A stretch of DNA of 64,000 nucleotides from Affinirhizobium lemnae. GTDB lineage: Bacteria > Pseudomonadota > Alphaproteobacteria > Rhizobiales > Rhizobiaceae. Each line of letters starts with the position of its first letter. Positions within the stretch are counted from its first letter, which is position 1. This document shows positions 47,830-55,528 of this stretch, one piece after another. The translations under genes and the position numbers were made by a program. The DNA lies in NCBI RefSeq assembly GCF_022968395.1, contig NZ_JALJQZ010000018.1, positions 23,185 through 87,184 on the forward strand, given 5' to 3'. The notes under the pieces are model-generated. The model was not told the origin of the DNA. It ran no database searches and saw only the letters and a program-made list of their open reading frames with translations.

Positions 47830-47967
47830 GGATCGGCCTTTCGTGGTGTGCGTTGGAACCGTCGGGAACAGACGGCGGATGCAGGCCACGATGGCGAAGG
47901 GAAGCGGGTTGGATGGAGGAGGAATTTGCGGGGGGCGAATTTCCCACACCGCGTCCGCACAAGGGAT

Positions 47968-48540
47968 TCAGGGTTTGCGGCGGTGGCGAAGGAGCTTGCG
48001 ATAGCCGCCAGAGATCATGGCGCGGGCGTCGCGGAGGAGCGACATCACCGAATGGCGGATTGGGGACACCTGCCACTCGCTGCGGCCCAATCGCTTGATG
48101 CGGAAGAGGCTCTGGGCGATCTCCTGCTGGGTGGCGCCGGAGCGCAAGCCGTCGATGGCCTGCAACATGCGCCGCGCCCGCGTGCGTTGCTGGCGCGTCA
48201 GACGTGCGTCGGGCGGCACGGAACGGCCGTGAAGGTGAGCGAGGAGGCGATAGACGGCCGCAAGCCGGTCGAAGCCTTCCAAAGTCAGGGGAATGATCGC
48301 GGCAAGGGGTTCGGCGTCCAGGCTGAACACTTGTAGCCTTTGATCTTCAAGCAGAGGCAAGAGCGCATGGAAGCCGTCAATGCTTTGCTGGTCCGCCGAC
48401 AAGGCGATCGGCAAGGCACTGTCTTGCGAGGGTGTGTCTTGCAGCACTGGCGGCGGTGACGACAACAGAACCACGCTGGTATCGGCTTGCGGCAGCCAGA
48501 AGACAGGGGCGTCAGGCAGGTCGAGAGCTGGATCGACCGC
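47968..48540 (-). CDS. DUF2285 half of an FseA-like activator (reached by +1 frameshift)
   Basis: The frame is open from at least 48540 to the stop at 47968, but the only start codon near its beginning is a GTG at 48474 without a good ribosome-binding site. Read from 48540 it gives AVDPALDLPDAPVFWLPQADTSVVLL and so on, continuing naturally from the DUF6499 gene. The C-terminal part (ARRMLQAIDGLRSGATQQEIAQSLF...SLLRDARAMISGGYRKLL) is the DUF2285 helix-turn-helix. The joined product would have 65 + 190 residues. DUF6499-DUF2285 proteins activate excision and transfer genes in related ICEs. Confidence 0.78.
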   Translation of the reverse strand, partial: AVDPALDLPDAPVFWLPQADTSVVLLSSPPPVLQDTPSQDSALPIALSADQQSIDGFHALLPLLEDQRLQVFSLDAEPLAAIIPLTLEGFDRLAAVYRLLAHLHGRSVPPDARLTRQQRTRARRMLQAIDGLRSGATQQEIAQSLFRIKRLGRSEWQVSPIRHSVMSLLRDARAMISGGYRKLLRHRRKP

Positions 48541-48736
48541 GAAATCGCAACCCCCAGTGCTGGCGGATTTTTTCCGTCAGCTGTTCTCGGTCTGTGCCGG
48601 GGTCATTCAGGGCTTCATAGTCCCTGTCGTAGCCTTCGTTGCGGCGCAACCACTCCCAGGCGAGATCAGAGGCGCTCAGGGTGTCGACGTGTTCGTAGTT
48701 CGCGGCGGATCGCCAGCGAGACGCATCTGGCAGCAT
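48512..48736 (-). CDS. DUF6499 half of an FseA-like activator (zero frame)
   Basis: 74 residues, MLPDASRWRSAANYEHVDTL to the zero-frame stop at 48512. The SASDLAWEWLRRNEGYDRDYEAL segment is typical of the short N-terminal regulator domain now called DUF6499. The last nine residues after the TTT codon at 48544-48542 (RGRSSSRPA) look like non-conserved tail, while the +1 frame continues into conserved protein. In ICEMlSymR7A two separate genes with these domains are fused by ribosomal frameshifting to make FseA. Confidence 0.8.
   Translation of the reverse strand: MLPDASRWRSAANYEHVDTLSASDLAWEWLRRNEGYDRDYEALNDPGTDREQLTEKIRQHWGLRFRGRSSSRPA
48538..48547 (-). promoter_or_regulatory. Probable +1 programmed ribosomal frameshift site
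   Basis: On the minus strand the codons run CGA TTT CGC GGT. Slipping one base forward on UUU C keeps phenylalanine pairing (UUC) and continues GCG GTC GAT CCA in the DUF2285 frame. UUU followed by a slowly read CGN arginine codon is a known +1 shift site (for example influenza PA-X). An ordinary one-base insertion in the T run would look identical in one genome. Confidence 0.6.
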
Positions 48737-48848
48737 CAGAACCCTCCATCAATGTTGCCGAATTGAGGGAGGGTTAAGATTCCCGGATGGGTTGTCGGGT
48801 GGAAGACAGAGAGTCGGCATCGCCTGATGCCAAGAAAGCATCGCCCCG

Positions 48849-49121
48849 TTAAGCGGGCGGGTTCTTGCCGATCAGCTCCCGATAGCCATGCTCGCTCATC
48901 CATTGGGCGCGTGCGAGATGGGCAGCATGAACGCGGCGACATCGTTCCGGATCGGCCTCGGAGTCAAGGTCGAACAGAACCCTCACGACATCGCGCCAAT
49001 CAGCGCCGTCGCGCTCGGCGTCCAGGAGGCGCAAGTAGAGCGTCATATGCTCCTGGTCGTAGACCGTGAGCGACGCCCCAGCCGGTGGCTCGTCCTGAAA
49101 ATGTTGGGTTGATTGCGCCAT
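48849..49121 (-). CDS. Small DUF2285-like protein, candidate antiactivator (QseM-like)
   Basis: 90 residues: TVYDQEHMTLYLRLLDAERDGADWRDVVRVLFDLDSEADPERCRRVHAAHLARAQWMSEHGYREL. The closing GYREL resembles the GYRKL at the end of the DUF2285 gene downstream, and the whole protein looks like one stand-alone DUF2285 fold. In ICEMlSymR7A, QseM is a small DUF2285 protein that binds and blocks FseA and TraR. The same gene pairing here suggests an equivalent off-switch. Assignment is by my reading of motif and context only. Confidence 0.65.
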   Translation of the reverse strand: MAQSTQHFQDEPPAGASLTVYDQEHMTLYLRLLDAERDGADWRDVVRVLFDLDSEADPERCRRVHAAHLARAQWMSEHGYRELIGKNPPA

Positions 49122-49238
49122 TACCTGACACCGTAGCAGATGATTTCCACGCCGTTAACTCTATGCACCGTGTCAATGACCCGGGCATGATGAAGAACGG
49201 GGAAGACGAGCATGTTGTTCTCGGCGGTCAATCAACGA

Positions 49239-49484
49239 TTATCTTTGCCGAGACTGTTCATGATGCAGAAGCACGCCTTCACCCTTGTCGGTCAGCAGGA
49301 GCACAATGCCGGCCGCCTCCAGTGCCCTGCGAACTTGATCGCGCGTGGTTTCATACACCTCGAGGCCGCTTTCGGATTCGAGGCGCTTCAGCGCGGTCAA
49401 TGATACTCGGGCCTTGTCAGCGAGCGTCTCCTGCGTCCATCCCAGCAACGCGCGTGCGGCCCGTGATTGTCGGGCGGTGATCAT
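49239..49484 (-). CDS. XRE-family HTH regulator (possible QseC analogue)
   Basis: 81 residues: ITARQSRAARALLGWTQETLADKARVSLTALKRLESESG is a Cro/CI-type helix-turn-helix, followed by a short dimerisation tail. It heads the leftward gene series and lies just below a perfect palindrome (49527-49543) that is probably its operator. In ICEMlSymR7A an XRE protein, QseC, controls the antiactivator qseM; here both genes point the same way rather than apart. Role as transfer switch is an inference. Confidence 0.75.
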   Translation of the reverse strand: MITARQSRAARALLGWTQETLADKARVSLTALKRLESESGLEVYETTRDQVRRALEAAGIVLLLTDKGEGVLLHHEQSRQR

Positions 49485-49526
49485 GCATGATCACCTCCCA
49501 CCGGCAGCAACGCATATGCCAGAACT

Positions 49527-49543
49527 ACGACTATAATAGTCGT
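49527..49543. promoter_or_regulatory. Perfect palindrome, probable operator of the XRE regulator
   Basis: ACGACTAT-A-ATAGTCGT, two 8-bp arms around one base, 43 bp upstream of the XRE start. It overlaps a TATAAT-like hexamer (49532-49537) and, on the minus strand, TATTAT, so binding would block a promoter. A dyad of this size fits a Cro/CI-type dimer. No second copy was noticed in the window. Confidence 0.6.
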
Positions 49544-49631
49544 TCTTGGCGCGTGGTGCGAGTAAAAACCGTTGAAGATCGCGGCGCTAACCGGAACTGG
49601 CCAGCAACTGATTCGGTTGTCAGGGGAAAGA

Positions 49632-49651
49632 CCCCGGCCGGAGGGCCGGGG
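49632..49651 (-). terminator. Intrinsic terminator after the second DUF736 gene
   Basis: Read on the minus strand: CCCCGGCC-CTCC-GGCCGGGG followed by TCTTT. The 8-bp pure G/C stem with a 4-base loop lies 15-34 bp past the DUF736 stop at 49666. The T run is short, but position and stem strength support termination, and it separates DUF736 from the regulator cluster. Confidence 0.65.
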
Positions 49652-49665
49652 CCTTTGCGCCGGGG

Positions 49666-49992
49666 TCAGTCGCTGCGGCGGCCGTTGGGGCGGGACCAGA
49701 TCAGCGAGTAGGTCTCGCCGTCTTCGTCGTCGAAGAGGTTGGCGTAGATGGGGGCGTTGAAGCTCGGATCGTCGAGCTTGAGGCCGAGATAGGGCCGGTC
49801 GTCGTTCGAGCGCTTCGACCAGGCGGCTCCGATTTCTGCCCGGCCGACCATGACGCGGTGGCTGGGGGCGTTTTCGCCGTTGGCGCGAAGGTCGGGGACG
49901 ATGCGGACGCCCTTGGCCTGGACGCTCAGAGTGACGATCTCGCCGGTGAACTCGTTCGAGCCGGTTTTCTTGAAGGTGCCGATGGTAGCCAT
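49666..49992 (-). CDS. DUF736 family protein (copy 2)
   Basis: 108 residues from the ATG at 49992 (CGGAGA upstream), beginning MATIGTFKKTGSNEFTGEI. It has the canonical DUF736 segments VRIVPDLRANGENAPSHRVMVG, EIGAAWSKRSNDDRPYLGLKLDDPSF and YANLFDDEDGETYSLIWSRP. It is closer to the family norm than copy 1. Function unknown. It is a single-gene transcript, with a repeated leader upstream (50101-50200) and a terminator downstream. Confidence 0.9.
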   Translation of the reverse strand: MATIGTFKKTGSNEFTGEIVTLSVQAKGVRIVPDLRANGENAPSHRVMVGRAEIGAAWSKRSNDDRPYLGLKLDDPSFNAPIYANLFDDEDGETYSLIWSRPNGRRSD

Positions 49993-50100
49993 TTTGAAAT
50001 CTCCGTTTTCGTATTCGAGCCCGCTACCGCAGCGGCCTCGATGGCGATCGGGAGGCCGGAGGCGATCGACGCCGCATCGCCAAATCATCCATGATGGCGA

Positions 50101-50200
50101 CCGGAGCGAAGCGGAGGATGGCGACAGAGCTGTTTTCTTGGCTCGCGAGGAATGGGTGAAACCCAGGGGAAGAAAATTGCGTCGCGCCATTGCGGCTTAG
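50101..50200 (-). repeat. Repeated leader element, copy 1 (upstream of DUF736)
   Basis: Plus-strand core GGAGCGAAGCGGAGGATGGC + GACA, then about 70 bp of weaker similarity ending GCCATTGCGGC. It matches the element at 54255-54370 with one difference in the 24-base core. Both lie about 100 nt ahead of a minus-strand gene start (49992 and 54161). It may be a promoter/leader module or encode a small peptide. Confidence 0.5.
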
Positions 50201-50574
50201 GCGGTCGAGGCGAAGCCGTCCTTCGGCCAGATCAAGCCCATTGGAGAGGCCGTTCAGGTGGCGGTTCTCAACGCATCCGAACGGAGATAGATGGCTGCCC
50301 CGGTTCCTCATGAACCGGCAAAGGCGGTGACATCGAGATCAATTGCCAGTGCCTGGACCTTCGGCTTGCATCATCCTGACCGATGCCACCTGATAGCCCG
50401 CCGCGGTGCCGTCTGGTCGGCGGCGTCAGTCCGAGGCTTTGCTGTCGAGCGGCATATTGCGATCCTGTTTCATCGGCTCACATGATGATCGTTCACACTG
50501 CCCGTCCCAAATACCTTGAGGCACAAGGCGGCGGAAGCCTTCGCTTGGCTGTCGACCCACGTTGATCACGATGA
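50201..50574. other. Non-coding stretch, nothing identified
   Basis: About 370 bp with no frame that has both a plausible start and protein-like content. I see no strong hairpin or repeat. Confidence 0.3.
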
Positions 50575-51015
50575 CTACGCCCGCGCCACGGTCTCGCTCG
50601 ACGGCGGGGACGCTACCATGCACGCCACCCTCAGAAACGCTGTGATCCCCACGGCGACCGCGCCGACGACGGAGAAGATGACCTGCCAGGTTTCAGACGG
50701 CATGGTGTGCTTGACGATGCCGTGTGTGGCGTGAAAGCCTGCGATTGCCGCCGGAAGCACAAAGGCAGCGGCGACCAGCAGCCTGATCCAGAGAGGGCGA
50801 ACGACGATCAGCAGAAATTGGCCGATGCCCAGTGTCAGCGCCGCGCCGACAAGGCCGATGAGGATTGCGCCTGGCCATCCGGCCCCCGTGCCATAGGCCC
50901 AGGTTCCAATTGAAACGCCAGCGAAAAGCGGCAGTGCGAAGACTGCGAGCGTGAACAGCAGCCAGCAAAGGAAGCCTATGGCGGCGATGGATCCGAGAAT
51001 GCCGAGAAAAATCAT
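50575..51015 (-). CDS. Membrane protein of unknown function
   Basis: 146 residues from the ATG at 51015 (GGAGA 8 bp upstream). Four hydrophobic helices are visible (IFLGILGSIAAIGFLCWLLF; GAILIGLVGAALTLGIGQFL; IRLLVAAAFVLPAAIAG; VIFSVVGAVAVGITAFLRV). I do not recognise the family; similar small membrane proteins are frequent on this kind of element. A role in surface or entry exclusion is only a guess. Confidence 0.65.
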   Translation of the reverse strand: MIFLGILGSIAAIGFLCWLLFTLAVFALPLFAGVSIGTWAYGTGAGWPGAILIGLVGAALTLGIGQFLLIVVRPLWIRLLVAAAFVLPAAIAGFHATHGIVKHTMPSETWQVIFSVVGAVAVGITAFLRVACMVASPPSSETVARA

Positions 51016-51155
51016 GGTGGTGTCTCCGAGACAATGAGGTCTGACGGTTGCGCCTCCACCACCACCACGGCGCAGCCAGAGCATAGCAAATCGACGATGA
51101 AAAGAGGAGTGGAAACTGGCAGGTTTCCGCCATTTGAGGCGATCCTTTCGCCCCG

Positions 51156-51323
51156 TTAAGGGGCGAAAGGATCGATTTCGCGCAGGATCGAGGCCTCGTC
51201 GCCGTCGAATTCGGCGGCTGGCGTGACCGAGAGCGTGCCGTCACCAGCGCGGAAGATGACGATGGCGACCATCAGGGTCGAGGCGAGGCTGAGAGCGAAG
51301 GCGTAAGCGTCGGTGGAGGACAT
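51156..51323 (-). CDS. Small single-helix membrane protein
   Basis: 55 residues from the ATG at 51323, with AGGAG about 10 bp upstream. One membrane helix (DAYAFALSLASTLMVAIVIF) precedes an acidic tail (FDGDEASILREIDPF). It is the first gene of a short minus-strand pair with the membrane protein at 50575. Function unknown. Confidence 0.6.
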   Translation of the reverse strand: MSSTDAYAFALSLASTLMVAIVIFRAGDGTLSVTPAAEFDGDEASILREIDPFAP

Positions 51324-51587
51324 TGATCCGGCTCCTGTTTGAAGCGGAGGACCATCCCCCGCTGACAGGCGCCCGAAGTGTCCGGCCAAAGGCCGCAATC
51401 ACCGATGAAGGCGAAGCCGCAAGCGGCGGCACGCGCATGCGTAGTCCGACCCTTTACGGGTTGATGGCGTCAGGCCATTGGTTGGATCAAGGATAGGCGC
51501 AAATGAAGCGGGGGAGTACTCTGACTTCATACAGCTTGCGCGGATCACCTCCTGTGACGTAGCCTCTGGGGGCACTATGACCTCAAA

Positions 51588-52010
51588 TCAGTACGATGGA
51601 TTGCAAAGTCTTTCGAGGGCTATCCAAGTTGCCTGCATGTCTTTCCGCGTCTCCGCCTCGAAATGTAACTTGAAAAGAAGGCGCAGAATCCAGCCTTTGA
51701 CTACCATCGTTTTTTGACACCTGACCTGCTTATCGGGAAGCTGTGTATAAAGATTCTCGACCTCCAGGGTGCCGATTACCATCTTATTGATCAGCGACCA
51801 TGACCGTTCAGGATCAACGTGGGTCAATACCCAATGCGCCGCTGGCCCCCCGCGTGGCTTGGAATATGCTTTTGTTCCAGCCTGAAACGGTCCGTAAATC
51901 TCTCCTGCTTCTTCGTGCGGATCCCACTCTGGCCACTTGGCAACGTCAGTTGCGATCCGCCATATTTCGCTGAGGTTGCCAGAAATAATGCGTTCTTCAT
52001 AAAGCTTCAT
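51588..52010 (-). CDS. SRPBCC-superfamily (polyketide cyclase-like) protein
   Basis: 140 residues. Its opening IISGNLSEIWRIATDVAKWPEWDPHEEAGEIYGPFQAGTKAY is the START-like SRPBCC fold, a hydrophobic pocket used to bind or convert small ligands. No substrate can be read from sequence. It is divergent from the LysR gene at 52153 and the two share a 142-bp promoter region, so the LysR protein probably controls it. The base composition is visibly less GC-rich than the neighbours, suggesting separate acquisition. Confidence 0.82.
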   Translation of the reverse strand: MKLYEERIISGNLSEIWRIATDVAKWPEWDPHEEAGEIYGPFQAGTKAYSKPRGGPAAHWVLTHVDPERSWSLINKMVIGTLEVENLYTQLPDKQVRCQKTMVVKGWILRLLFKLHFEAETRKDMQATWIALERLCNPSY

Positions 52011-52152
52011 CTGTCGTCCGTCTTCCTATCAGATAATCTAGCACCGGCAGGCGTATCGTGGGCCACACATGTGTTTCAGAGGCGAAGATGCACCGAGATT
52101 ATCTCGTCGAAAACTGCTCGTATTGTCACGCCATCTGTGCGATAATGATCAG

Positions 52153-53055
52153 ATGGATTGGCGTGACCTTCATGTTTTGGCGACTTTGTGCCGCGAGGGC
52201 TCCTTAGCTGGAGCCGCACGGTCTTTGGGGGTTAACCATGCGACAATCTCGCGTAGAATATCAGCGCTTGAAGATGAGGTGGGTGAGCGCCTTGTGCGTC
52301 GCTTAGCACGGTCTACCCCATTGACTGAGAAAGGGCGCGAAATTGCCGCGATGGCTTTGGAGATGGCAAGGCAGTCGCAACTAATCGAGCGGCTGGTTCA
52401 CTCCTCGAAAGGAATGATCACGGGAACAGTTCGGCTGACAGCACCGCCAGCCTTTATTAGTGAAACGCTCATTCCGTCTCTGCCAGACTTTCGCAAAAGG
52501 CATCCGAATCTGCGTCTTATCCTTTCTGCCGATAGCCACATCGCCTCGCTTGATAAAGGAGACGCTGATATCGCTGTTCGACTGGTTGAGCCGACAGGGC
52601 AGCAGAATATCGTACGAAGATTGGGAAACATATCCTACGCACTCTACGCAACGCATGAGTATGCGCTTCACCCAACAAATGACTGGCAGTTTATTGGCTT
52701 CGATGCTGCATTGGCGGATACTCCGCAACAAGCTTGGCTTGAAAGATATGCCGACGGACGCACTTTTTCACTGCTTGTAAGCGACTTCTACAGCCAGCGC
52801 GCTGCAGCGGAAGCTGGTCTGGGGATCGCTCTACTTCCTGAGAGAATTGCAGAAACATCCGAGAAACTTGTCCGCATCGACGACCGGCAACCATTACCAA
52901 GGTCGGCTTGGTTAGTAATTCATGCCGATCTGAAAAAGTCTTCCGCCGTTCGCGCGATATCCGATCATTTGATCCGATTATTCGGTGCTGATGCTGGTGA
53001 AAGCGGCCCGGGAAAATTGGCGCGACGTGTTGCTGCGGTGGGTAGACCTAAGTAG
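52153..53055 (+). CDS. LysR-family regulator divergent from the SRPBCC gene
   Basis: 300 residues from the ATG at 52153 (MDWRDLHVLATLCREGSLAGAARSLGVNHATISRRISALED), the LysR winged helix, followed by an effector domain (GTVRLTAPPAFISETLIPSLPDFR). Divergent placement from the gene at 51588-52010 is the classical LysR arrangement, where one intergenic site controls both. It is passenger DNA in the element; the 180 bp after it hold nothing I can name. Confidence 0.88.
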   Translation: MDWRDLHVLATLCREGSLAGAARSLGVNHATISRRISALEDEVGERLVRRLARSTPLTEKGREIAAMALEMARQSQLIERLVHSSKGMITGTVRLTAPPAFISETLIPSLPDFRKRHPNLRLILSADSHIASLDKGDADIAVRLVEPTGQQNIVRRLGNISYALYATHEYALHPTNDWQFIGFDAALADTPQQAWLERYADGRTFSLLVSDFYSQRAAAEAGLGIALLPERIAETSEKLVRIDDRQPLPRSAWLVIHADLKKSSAVRAISDHLIRLFGADAGESGPGKLARRVAAVGRPK

Positions 53056-53234
53056 CATCAAATGCAAACATTTTCGCGCGAATTCAAAGATTTAAATTTG
53101 CATAGGAACTCGCCCGCAGAACATCTCGTCAATCGAGCAAAATTGGACGGGCTTTTCAACAAAGCACGGATGCTTCGTGATACCTCTGACGGAATGTGGA
53201 CTCCGCTTCTCACTCATTGACGGTGGGACGGCGC

Positions 53235-54161
53235 TCACGCGCCGCTCCCGCCAAATCGATATACCGGGATGCCCAGCTTGCGAGCCTTGTCAGCGAGATT
53301 GTCCTGAATACCGGTGCCGGGGAAGACGATAACGCCGATTGGCATGGCCTCCAGCATGGCATCGTTGCGCTTGAACGGCGCAGCCTTAGCGTGCTTCACC
53401 CAGTTGGGCTTGAAGGCGACCTGTGGCACCTTGCGATGGTCCGCCCAGCGCGCAGCGATCTTTTCGGCGCCTTTGGGAGAGCCGCCGTGCATCAACACCA
53501 TATCGGGATGCTTGGCGTGGACCTGATCGAGTTTGACCCAGATTAGCTTGTGGTCGGCAGTGTCGCCGCCGGTGAAGGCGATCTTCGGCCCGGCGGGCAT
53601 GAGCACTTCGGTCTCAGTGCGACGTTTGGCGGCCAGAAAATCTCTGGAGTCGATCATCGCGGCGGTAAGATTGCGATGGTTGACCATCGATCCTGTGCGG
53701 GGCTTCCAGCTTGATCCAGTATGGCGCTCGAAATGATCGGCAGCCTGATCGCGCATCAGTTCGAAGGCGTCGCGGCGCTCCAGAAGTGTCTGCCCCTCGG
53801 CGGTGAGGCGCTCCAATTCGACGGATTTCACCTCGCTGCCGTCCTGTTCGCGCTGAAGGCGGCGCTGTCCTTGCTCGTTATCGTCCAATTCGCGTTCAAT
53901 ACGGTCGGTGGCGCGATGGAAGAGATTGACGGTTGACCAGAGAAGGTCATCGAGATCGGGTTCGAGGCGGGTGTCCATAAGGGTTGCGATCAGGGCGTCG
54001 AAGATGTCGGCGATGGCGCCGGTGACGCGGGTTCCTTCCGGCAGGGGACGGGGGTCTGGCTCGTTTTCAAAGGGGCGATAGCCGTAAAGCTGAAGCTCCT
54101 GGAGGAGATGGTCTGTGGGAGAGGATGCGTGGTGGGGCTCGAAATCGTCATGCTCGCTCAT
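53235..54161 (-). CDS. DUF2493 (SLOG-like) domain protein
   Basis: About 308 residues if started at MSEHDDFEPHH (54161); in-frame ATGs at 54173 and 54218 are possible. A charged, helical N-terminal two thirds is followed by the DUF2493 Rossmann-like domain: KIAFTGGDTADHKLIWVKLD, PDMVLMHGGSPKGAEKIAARWA, VAFKPNWVKHAKAAPFKRND, VIVFPGTGIQDNLADKARK. SLOG/DprA-related domains bind nucleotides or DNA. The gene is typical of the maintenance region of this element type; its role is unknown. Confidence 0.85.
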   Translation of the reverse strand: MSEHDDFEPHHASSPTDHLLQELQLYGYRPFENEPDPRPLPEGTRVTGAIADIFDALIATLMDTRLEPDLDDLLWSTVNLFHRATDRIERELDDNEQGQRRLQREQDGSEVKSVELERLTAEGQTLLERRDAFELMRDQAADHFERHTGSSWKPRTGSMVNHRNLTAAMIDSRDFLAAKRRTETEVLMPAGPKIAFTGGDTADHKLIWVKLDQVHAKHPDMVLMHGGSPKGAEKIAARWADHRKVPQVAFKPNWVKHAKAAPFKRNDAMLEAMPIGVIVFPGTGIQDNLADKARKLGIPVYRFGGSGA

Positions 54162-54254
54162 GGGATGCTCCATCGTTTGGACCGCGACCGTCGCGGCCTT
54201 CATGGCGACGAAGCTCATGGGCGGGACGGGACTGCACCCGGCGCGCAGCGCAGG

Positions 54255-54370
54255 GCCGGAGCAAAGCGGAGGATGGCGACAAGCCGGCTATTTTGTTTCG
54301 CGATGGAAAGGCGGCCCATTTTCTCTTTTGGGGCCGCCGCCGGAAAATAGTCGGCGCAGCCATTGCCGCC
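54255..54370 (-). repeat. Repeated leader element, copy 2 (upstream of DUF2493)
   Basis: Core GGAGCAAAGCGGAGGATGGC + GACA, then weaker similarity ending GCCATTGCCGC. It is the second copy of the element at 50101-50200 and lies about 94 nt ahead of the DUF2493 start used here (54161). Read on the minus strand it belongs to the leader or promoter region of that gene. Confidence 0.5.
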
Positions 54371-54484
54371 CCGGCACGCCTATGGGCCGATCGCCCTCTC
54401 GAAGGCAGAGGCGCGGCTCTCTTTCGATGTAGGGGCATCCGGGCGGGCATTTGGCGATGACCTCGCCACTTTCCTCCCTGCCGG

Positions 54485-55528
54485 TTATGCCGCCAGCGCC
54501 ATGAAGCGGGCGACGTCCTGTGGTGCGAGTTGGCCCCTGAGATTGGCCCGGAGTGCATCGAGGCCAAGATGCCGGAGATCTTCGTTGAAGTCCTCCCGTA
54601 CCGGTGACAGCACGATCGCCTCGATCCCGAGCGCGCTCGCCCGTTCGATCAATCTGTCCCGCGCACTGTCGCCCGCCGGGTCGTTGTCGCGGATGACATA
54701 GAGCCGACGCAACGTTCCCGGAAACAGAATGGCGGCGAGATGGGAAGCGGACAATGCCGCCGCCATGGCCATGTCCGGTATCGCCTGTCGTACCGACAAG
54801 ACGCTTTCGATGCCTTCGCCCGCCGCCATAACCTCGCTGGCGATCCCGAAGCGAACGGCATGACCGAGCAAGTCGCCTAACGCCTTGCGCTGCGTTTCGA
54901 CAGGCGCCTTGCCGATGCCATCAGGGGCGAGCCATGTGCGGTGCGCCCCAGTAATCCGGCCGTTGAGATCGGTGACGGCGGCGATCATCGCTGGCCAGGT
55001 TTCGGTCGGGCCATGATCATCGGGCCGATAATAGCAGTGTGGATTGAAGCGCAGGTTTCCGGTTCCGTGCAAAGCCGTAATGCCGCGTGTGCGGAAATAC
55101 GTCTCCACGGCGGTGCTGGTGATCGGCTTCGACATGGCGAACAATCGCCTTGCCGCCTCGGCCGAGCCTGACGGAGCTGGTTTGCCCGGTCGCTTCTTCG
55201 GTGCGGGTGCGGGTTCAGGACGCGGCATGCTGAGAAAGGAACGCGCCTCGTCGACGACATCGGCGAAGTCAATTAGGCCGCAACTCTCCCGGATCACGTC
55301 GAGCAGGTCGCCATGTTCGCCGGTGGCGGCATCGGTCCATTTGCCGGCCGGTCCATTCATCGTCTCCTTGAGCCGCACGAACATCGAGCGGCCCGGCGTG
55401 TTGCGGACATCGCCGACCTGCCAGTAATTGCCCTGGCGATGGCCGGCGTCGAGATAGTGGCGGCACACCGCCTCGGCCTCCCGGCCGAGACGGGTCGCCA
55501 GATCGGAAGCGTCGAGCCGGGCCATCAT
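54485..55528 (-). CDS. Toprim-domain primase-like protein
   Basis: 347 residues. The N-terminal part resembles a CHC2/primase-type opening (CRHYLDAGHRQGNYWQVGDVRNTPGRSMFVRL). The toprim core is clear: AAGEGIESVLSVRQAIP supplies the catalytic glutamate and LYVIRDNDPAGDSARDRL the DxD pair. It probably makes primers for complementary-strand synthesis of the transferred DNA. It overlaps the strawberry-notch gene by four bases. Confidence 0.87.
   Translation of the reverse strand: MMARLDASDLATRLGREAEAVCRHYLDAGHRQGNYWQVGDVRNTPGRSMFVRLKETMNGPAGKWTDAATGEHGDLLDVIRESCGLIDFADVVDEARSFLSMPRPEPAPAPKKRPGKPAPSGSAEAARRLFAMSKPITSTAVETYFRTRGITALHGTGNLRFNPHCYYRPDDHGPTETWPAMIAAVTDLNGRITGAHRTWLAPDGIGKAPVETQRKALGDLLGHAVRFGIASEVMAAGEGIESVLSVRQAIPDMAMAAALSASHLAAILFPGTLRRLYVIRDNDPAGDSARDRLIERASALGIEAIVLSPVREDFNEDLRHLGLDALRANLRGQLAPQDVARFMALAA

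Noticed and set aside
49532..49537. TATAAT as the -10 box of a rightward promoter
   Set aside because: No gene follows on the plus strand and no -35 box stands at the right distance; it is better explained as part of the palindromic operator.
54108..54350. Plus-strand frame upstream of DUF2493
   Set aside because: No supported start or motif; the sequence similarity to 50101-50200 is better treated as a repeated leader.
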